Shown: positions 8,076 to 11,749 of the stretch, piece by piece
Layout: each line of letters opens with the position of its first letter
How positions within the stretch are numbered: position 1 is the first letter of the stretch
Origin: Loktanella sp.
GTDB lineage: Bacteria > Pseudomonadota > Alphaproteobacteria > Rhodobacterales > Rhodobacteraceae
Assembly (NCBI GenBank): GCA_003551805.1
Contig: PUNR01000277.1
Coordinates: forward strand, 1-11,749
Length of the DNA stretch: 11,749 bases
Reading direction: 5' to 3'
Position numbers and translations under genes: made by a program
The notes under the pieces: generated by a model
What the model was told of the DNA's origin: nothing
Database searches by the model: none
Seen by the model: only the letters and a program-made list of their open reading frames with translations

Positions 8076-8873
8076 ATGGCAAAAAAACAATTCAATGGCC
8101 GGCTTGCGCCGCTTTGCGAACGACTGGACCGGCTTTACAACGGGCGCAGCAATGCCGGTTTGCGGTTCCGTCTGGGGCTGCTTGGCTTTGATCTGGTGAT
8201 CATCGGCAGCTATGTCATCGGCACCGTTCTTGGCATTCAGAATGACTGGCTGATCCTTGATCTGCTGCTGGCGTCGATCGTGTTTGCCGATCTGGTCGCG
8301 CGGTGGCTGATATCGTCCGGCAACCGCGATTTCGTGCGGCGCAACCCGTTCTATTGGGCCGATATCATCGTGATCCTTAGCCTGATTGCCCCGATCATCT
8401 TTGGCGATTTCGCGTTTCTAAGGGTGCTGCGCGCGCTTCGGGTGGTGCGGTCCTATCGTGTGTTGCAGGAATTGCGGCACGATAGCCGGTTTTTCAGGCG
8501 CAACGAAGATGTTGTGCAGCGCAGTGTGAATCTGGCGGTTTTTATCTTCATCGTATCAAGCGTCGTCTTTGCGCTTCAGAAAACAGCGAATCCCGATATC
8601 GTGACATGGGTCGATGCGCTTTACTTTACGATGGCAGCACTGACGACGACGGGTTTTGGCGATATTGTTCTGGTCGGCACGTCGGGACGGTGGCTGTCGA
8701 TTGTGATTTTGATTGTAGGGGTCGGATTGTTCCTGCACCTGCTGCAATCCGTCTTCCAGCCCCCTAAAATCCGGCAGAAATGCAAGTCTTGCGGCCTGTT
8801 GTTACACGACACCGATGCCATCCACTGCAAGCATTGCGGTGCCGAGATGAACATCGAGACCGAGGGTCATTGA
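8076..8873 (+). CDS. Voltage-gated-type K+ channel subunit with C-terminal zinc ribbon
   Basis: A 265-residue ion channel subunit in the compact six-segment plan. S1-S3 span about 35-110. S4 is at about 115-131, with Arg at every third position (FLRVLRALRVVRSYR). S5 is about 150-168, the pore loop carries the selectivity filter TTTGFGD (190-196), and S6 is about 205-228. The filter marks it as K+ selective, with Phe in place of the common Tyr. After S6 the chain runs straight into a small zinc ribbon, with cysteines 236, 239, 251 and 254 in two CxxC pairs. I chose the ATG at 8076 because the upstream extension from TTG at 7992 looks non-coding and the ATG sits just before a normal cytoplasmic N-terminus; its ribosome site is weak (AGGCAG). 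The divergent betaine-type transporter suggests a shared role in osmotic or ionic balance, which is an inference. Confidence 0.9.
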   Translation: MAKKQFNGRLAPLCERLDRLYNGRSNAGLRFRLGLLGFDLVIIGSYVIGTVLGIQNDWLILDLLLASIVFADLVARWLISSGNRDFVRRNPFYWADIIVILSLIAPIIFGDFAFLRVLRALRVVRSYRVLQELRHDSRFFRRNEDVVQRSVNLAVFIFIVSSVVFALQKTANPDIVTWVDALYFTMAALTTTGFGDIVLVGTSGRWLSIVILIVGVGLFLHLLQSVFQPPKIRQKCKSCGLLLHDTDAIHCKHCGAEMNIETEGH

Positions 8874-9154
8874 AGCCGGTGCCACCACCCATCAGCCACG
8901 CGGCAGGTGATCTTTCCAAACACGTTCTCACACCCGCCACGTCATTGCCTCTGAACGCCGTTACCGCCCTGCCCAACCATATCTTTATCCGGGTAGACAG
9001 CTCTGAAGGTAGCTTTGTAAGTCGGACCTGTGCTGCTAGTATGGTATTGTTATGCGACCTGATTTTCATGCATGCGATCACCAACTACAAACGCAGCAAA
9101 TCTGAATGCCGCTGGTAAATGAACGCCCTTGGACCTAGCGAAAGAACCGCAAAT
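8874..9154. other. Intergenic region before the phoU relic and phoB
   Basis: About 280 bp with no recognisable gene. The second half (roughly 8980-9120) is richer in A+T than the surrounding genes. Reading frames across it give no recognisable protein, and no remnant of pst genes could be seen. It probably holds the promoter of the phoU-relic/phoB transcript. Confidence 0.5.
9015..9042 (+). promoter_or_regulatory. Candidate sigma-70-type promoter for the phoU relic and phoB
   Basis: TTGTAA (9015-9020) and TAGTAT (9037-9042) are separated by 16 bp and sit about 110 nt before the phoU-relic ATG. Each differs from consensus at two positions or so. No clear Pho box overlaps it. This is a match by eye only. 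Confidence 0.3.
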
Positions 9155-9298
9155 ATGAACGACCCACATGTCGTCACTTCATTCCATCACGCTCTTGAAA
9201 ACATTCAGTCCACCGTCGTGAAAATGGGGTATCTGGTGGAACAGGCGCTGTCCGCAAATGACCGCACCGCGCTGGAGCTTCAGGAAGGAGGCGTCTGA
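9155..9298 (+). pseudogene. phoU: phoU relic: N-terminal fragment, 47 codons
   Basis: A short open frame from ATG 9155 to TGA 9296-9298. Its first 32 residues (HVVTSFHHALENIQ, then KMGYLVEQAL) match the opening helix region of PhoU, the protein that restrains PhoR/PhoB signalling and modulates the PstSCAB phosphate importer. Full PhoU has well over 200 residues in two three-helix bundles with metal-binding acidic motifs. Here everything after about residue 32 is missing, and the last residues (ELQEGGV) are largely dictated by the strong phoB ribosome site. The stop overlaps the phoB start as TGATG, so the fragment may still be translated and couple phoB translation. The likely origin is an internal deletion of a former pst-phoU-phoB operon; a working small protein is less likely but not excluded. 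Confidence 0.75.
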
Positions 9299-9987
9299 TG
9301 ACCGATCTGCAACCCTCCGTTCTTGTGGTCGAGGATGAACCGGCGCAACGCGAAGTGCTGTCCTACAACCTCGAAAGCGAAGGGTACCGCGTCATCAAGG
9401 CAGCCGATGGCAACGAAGCCCTGTTGCTGATCGAAGAAGAACAGCCCGATCTGATCCTGCTGGACTGGATGCTGCCCGGCACGTCCGGCATCGAAATCTG
9501 TCGCCAGATCAAAAGCCGCCCCGCATTCCGCATGACACCTGTCATCATGCTATCGGCACGTTCCGAAGAGGTGGACAAAGTCCGCGGGCTGGACACCGGC
9601 GCTGATGATTACATTAGCAAACCCTATTCCATCGTCGAATTGCTGGCGCGCGTAAAAGCACATCTGCGCCGGTCGCGCCCTGCCACGATGGGTGAACGGC
9701 TGGTTTACGGCGATATCGTGCTGGATTCCGAAACCCACAAGGTCTTTCGCGGCGAAAACGAACTGCGTCTGGGACCAACCGAGTTTCGCCTGCTGACCAC
9801 CTTCATGGAAAAGCCGGGCCGCGTCTGGAGCAGGGACCAACTGCTGGACCGGGTCTGGGGGCGTGACATCTATGTCGATACCCGCACGGTCGATGTCCAT
9901 GTGGGCCGCTTGCGCAAGGTTCTGGGCAGTCACGGTGGCGATGACCTGATCCGCACGGTGCGCGGTGCCGGATACGCGCTGGGCTGA
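9298..9987 (+). CDS. phoB: PhoB, phosphate regulon response regulator
   Basis: A 229-residue OmpR/PhoB-family response regulator. The receiver domain (about 6-122) has the acidic pair E12/D13, the phosphorylation site D56 in LLDWMLP, S86 and K108 in the usual places. The DNA-binding winged helix (about 135-227) carries LGPTEFRLL, SRDQLLDRVWG and DVHVGRLRKVL, ending with the typical RTVRGAGYAL. This is full length for PhoB. When phosphorylated by PhoR under phosphate starvation it activates Pho-box promoters. The ATG is set by a strong GGAAGGAGG about 7 nt upstream and overlaps the TGA of the phoU relic. Its usual partners phoR and pstSCAB are not in the window; instead the phosphonate-type importer phnDC follows. 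PhoB rather than another OmpR-type regulator is supported by the PhoU fragment and by phn neighbours. Confidence 0.93.
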   Translation: MTDLQPSVLVVEDEPAQREVLSYNLESEGYRVIKAADGNEALLLIEEEQPDLILLDWMLPGTSGIEICRQIKSRPAFRMTPVIMLSARSEEVDKVRGLDTGADDYISKPYSIVELLARVKAHLRRSRPATMGERLVYGDIVLDSETHKVFRGENELRLGPTEFRLLTTFMEKPGRVWSRDQLLDRVWGRDIYVDTRTVDVHVGRLRKVLGSHGGDDLIRTVRGAGYALG

Positions 9988-10001
9988 CGCACCGGCCCCC
10001 T

Positions 10002-10030
10002 CTGCCCGCGGGAACCTGATGCGCGGGCAG
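10002..10030 (+). terminator. Hairpin after phoB, likely intrinsic terminator
   Basis: Perfect 9-base arms CTGCCCGCG (10002-10010) and CGCGGGCAG (10022-10030) enclose an 11-nt loop and are followed within a few bases by TTTT (10036-10039). It begins 14 nt after the phoB stop. It would separate phoB from phnD, giving phnD its own promoter. Confidence 0.6.
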
Positions 10031-10035
10031 CGACG

Positions 10036-10087
10036 TTTTACAAAAACATCACACCCGCTTTACATAGCTTTTGCATTCACCCGTCAG
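10036..10087 (+). promoter_or_regulatory. Candidate tandem Pho-box array upstream of phnD
   Basis: Five half-site-like heptamers are spaced exactly 11 bp apart: TTTTACA (10036), CATCACA (10047), CTTTACA (10058), TTTTGCA (10069) and CCCGTCA (10080). Each ends in CA at the same phase. PhoB binds direct 7-bp repeats with 4-bp gaps (consensus CTGTCAT), that is an 11-bp period. Individual matches to consensus are moderate. The array lies between the phoB terminator and the phnD start, the expected place for PhoB control of phnD. No clear -10 box could be chosen. Confidence 0.5.
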
Positions 10088-10127
10088 GGACGGTCCATCA
10101 CTCTGCTGATGCAAAAGGAATGTAGCC

Positions 10128-11075
10128 ATGAAAATGACCGCCACACTGACAGCCATCGCTGTCGTGCTTGCCACGCCAAGCTTTGCCGAATTCGCCCTGT
10201 CCGACCGCTTTGTCGATAATGACGGCGACCTGATCGCCGATATCCCTACCGACGAATCCCAATGGCTTGACCCCGCAACGCTGGTCTTTGCCTACACCCC
10301 CGTCGAAGACCCCGCCGTTTATGCCGAAGTCTGGCAGCCGTTCCTTGACCATATGTCAGAAGTCACCGGCAAGCCTGTGCAATTTTTCCCCGTCCAGTCC
10401 AACGCCGCCCAGATCGAAGCGATGCGCGCAGGTCGTCTGCATGTCGCCGGCTTCAACACCGGATCAAACCCGTTGGCCGTGGCCTGCGCCGGCTTCCGCC
10501 CCTTCGCCATGATGGCCCGCGAGGACGGGTCTTTCGGCTATGAGATGGAGTTCATCACCTATCCCGGTTCCGGCATCACCGATATCGCCGATATCGCTGG
10601 CCGCACGATGGCCTTTACTGCCGAAACCTCTAACTCGGGCTTCAAGGCACCATCCGCGCTGTTGGCCGCCGAGTTCGGGCTGGAAGCGGATCGTGATTTC
10701 ACCCCCGCGTTTTCGGGTGCGCATGACAATTCGATCCTCGGTGTGGCCAACCGCGACTATGACGCCGCCGCCATTGCCAATTCCGTGCGCAAGCGGATGG
10801 AAGCCCGCGATGTGATTCAGGCCGATCAGCTGGAAATCTTCTACACATCCGACACCTTCCCGACGACCGGTTACGGCACCGTCTTTAACCTGCATCCCGA
10901 CCTGCAGGAAAAAGTCGCCGAAGCGTTCTTTAGCTTTGATTGGACCGGCACATCGATGGAAGAGGAATTCAGCAATTCCGGTGAAGCCCAGTTCATCCCG
11001 ATCACATTTCAGGAAAACTGGTCGGTGATCCGGCAGATCGATGCCGCGATGGGCGTCGAATACAACTGCCAGTAA
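10128..11075 (+). CDS. phnD: PhnD-family phosphonate/phosphite/phosphate ABC transporter substrate-binding protein
   Basis: A 315-residue periplasmic binding protein. A Sec signal peptide (residues 1-20, MKM followed by a hydrophobic stretch and PSFA, with cleavage before Glu21) directs export. The mature part has LVFAYTPVEDPAVY (52-65), the first strand and hinge of the PhnD family, QIEAMRAGRLHVAGFN (95-110), and the ligand-loop sequence TSNSGF (167-172), corresponding to the Ser/Thr-rich phosphonate-binding loop of this family. An acidic VDNDGDLIAD segment (29-38) near the mature N-terminus is shared by many marine homologues as I recall them. The ATG at 10128 has AAGGAA about 7 nt upstream. 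It precedes phnC, the ATPase of the same importer, and follows candidate Pho boxes. The family call is firm. Whether the preferred ligand is a phosphonate such as 2-aminoethylphosphonate, phosphite or phosphate cannot be told. Confidence 0.92.
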   Translation: MKMTATLTAIAVVLATPSFAEFALSDRFVDNDGDLIADIPTDESQWLDPATLVFAYTPVEDPAVYAEVWQPFLDHMSEVTGKPVQFFPVQSNAAQIEAMRAGRLHVAGFNTGSNPLAVACAGFRPFAMMAREDGSFGYEMEFITYPGSGITDIADIAGRTMAFTAETSNSGFKAPSALLAAEFGLEADRDFTPAFSGAHDNSILGVANRDYDAAAIANSVRKRMEARDVIQADQLEIFYTSDTFPTTGYGTVFNLHPDLQEKVAEAFFSFDWTGTSMEEEFSNSGEAQFIPITFQENWSVIRQIDAAMGVEYNCQ

Positions 11076-11091
11076 CCCCGGCATCCATACA

Positions 11092-11129
11092 GACGCGGGC
11101 GGCATGAACCGCCCGCGTCATTGCTTTTT
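11092..11129 (+). terminator. Hairpin with T run between phnD and phnC (attenuator-like)
   Basis: Perfect 11-base arms (11092-11102 GACGCGGGCGG and 11109-11119) enclose a 6-nt loop and are followed by TTTTT at 11125-11129. This is the strongest terminator-like structure in the window, yet it lies inside an operon. It probably causes partial termination or protects the 3' end of the phnD message, so that the binding protein is made in excess over the ATPase and permease. Confidence 0.65.
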
Positions 11130-11142
11130 CAGGAACCTGCCT

Positions 11143-11749
11143 ATGCTGATCCTCGACGCTTTGTCCAAGACCTATAAAACCGGCGATACCGCGCTGTCCG
11201 ATGTGTCGCTGACCGTGCCGAAAGGCCAGATCATGGGACTGATCGGCCCGTCCGGTGCCGGTAAATCCACGCTGATCCGTTGCATCAACCGGCTGGTCGA
11301 ACCGACAGGCGGCAAGGTGCTGCTGAACGATGTGGACCTTGTGGGCCTTGGTAAGCGCGAGTTGCGCCAGCAACGCCGCCGGATCGGGATGATCTTTCAG
11401 GAATATGCCTTGGTCGAACGGCTGACCGTGATGGAGAACGTGCTATCGGGGCGTCTTGGCTATGTCCCGTTCTGGCGCAGCTATCTGCGTAGATTTCCCG
11501 CCGAGGATATCACCCGCGCCTATGCGCTGTTGGACCGGGTCGGGCTGCTGGAACATGCCGACAAACGCGCCGATGCTTTGTCCGGCGGACAGCGGCAACG
11601 CGTGGGCATCGCGCGCGCACTGGCGCAAGACCCTGAATTGCTGCTGGTTGATGAACCCACCGCCAGCCTCGACCCCAAGACATCCCGCCAGATCATGCGT
11701 CTGCTGATCGAGATTTGCGCCGAACGCGGCCTACCTGCCATCGTCAACA
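11143..11749 (+). CDS. phnC: PhnC, phosphonate ABC transporter ATP-binding protein, 3'-partial
   Basis: The ATG at 11143, with AGGAA at 11131 as ribosome site, opens a frame that runs off the end of the window after 202 codons. It shows all ABC-ATPase motifs reached: Walker A GPSGAGKST (35-43), Q-loop Gln86 in FQEYAL, signature LSGGQRQRV (146-154), Walker B LLLVDE (166-171) and D-loop SLD (175-177); the H-switch lies just beyond the edge. The segment SGRLGYVPFWRSYLRRF (102-118) is a PhnC-type feature not found in general amino-acid importers. PhnC powers uptake of the ligand bound by PhnD, with PhnE as the membrane partner expected just downstream. Confidence 0.92.
   Translation, partial: MLILDALSKTYKTGDTALSDVSLTVPKGQIMGLIGPSGAGKSTLIRCINRLVEPTGGKVLLNDVDLVGLGKRELRQQRRRIGMIFQEYALVERLTVMENVLSGRLGYVPFWRSYLRRFPAEDITRAYALLDRVGLLEHADKRADALSGGQRQRVGIARALAQDPELLLVDEPTASLDPKTSRQIMRLLIEICAERGLPAIVN

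Noticed and set aside
8874..8912. Possible terminator after the K+ channel gene
   Set aside because: Only very short, overlapping GGTG/CCACC pairings are present and no T run follows.
8780..9118. A 112-codon open frame running from the channel's zinc ribbon into the intergenic region
   Set aside because: It overlaps the channel gene in another frame for its first quarter, and its translation resembles no family I know; it is most likely chance.

Overview
The window reads as chromosomal DNA of an alphaproteobacterium, most likely a marine member of the Rhodobacteraceae (Roseobacter group). This rests on the GC-rich codon use, the mix of compatible-solute, carboxylate and phosphonate transporters, and the style of the PhoU/PhoB/PhnD proteins. 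The genus cannot be fixed from the sequence alone. No rRNA, tRNA, CRISPR array, insertion sequence or integrase was seen.

Layout. (1) Positions 1-1716 (+): the 3' part of a CPA1/NhaP-type cation:proton antiporter with a cytoplasmic cyclic-nucleotide-binding-like domain; its 5' end lies outside the window. (2) Positions 1679-4912 (-): a two-gene unit, a GntP-family permease followed 30 nt later by an SLC13-type permease with two TrkA-C domains. The SLC13 gene overlaps the antiporter tail-to-tail by 38 bp. (3) Positions 5017-6138 (-): a bacterial archaeo-eukaryotic release-factor-like (baeRF) protein with a GGQ-like loop, bounded downstream by a hairpin. (4) Positions 6248-7903 (-): a BCCT-family betaine/choline-type transporter, also followed by a hairpin. 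(5) Positions 8076-8873 (+), divergent from the BCCT gene: a six-segment voltage-gated K+ channel ending in a zinc ribbon. (6) Positions 9155-11749 (+): a phosphorus block made of a 47-codon relic of phoU, phoB (overlapping it as TGATG), a terminator-like hairpin, a phased array of Pho-box-like half-sites, phnD, a second hairpin, and the start of phnC, which is cut by the window edge.

How the genes may work together. Genes 1-5 handle ions, osmolytes and organic anions at the inner membrane (Na+/H+ exchange, K+ flux, betaine uptake, carboxylate uptake), with a ribosome-associated-type protein between them. This is a loose functional theme and not a proven system. The phosphorus block is tighter: a response regulator stands directly before a phosphonate/phosphite/phosphate-type ABC importer whose promoter carries tandem 11-bp-spaced elements resembling PhoB sites. 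The usual neighbours of phoU-phoB (pstSCAB, phoR) are absent and phoU is collapsed to its first helix region. That suggests a deletion or relocation that left phoB attached to phnDC.

Most unusual points: the phoU relic kept in frame and coupled to phoB; the GGQ-like loop of the baeRF protein; the zinc ribbon on the K+ channel; and the Glu-to-Gln change in the antiporter's nucleotide-binding cassette.
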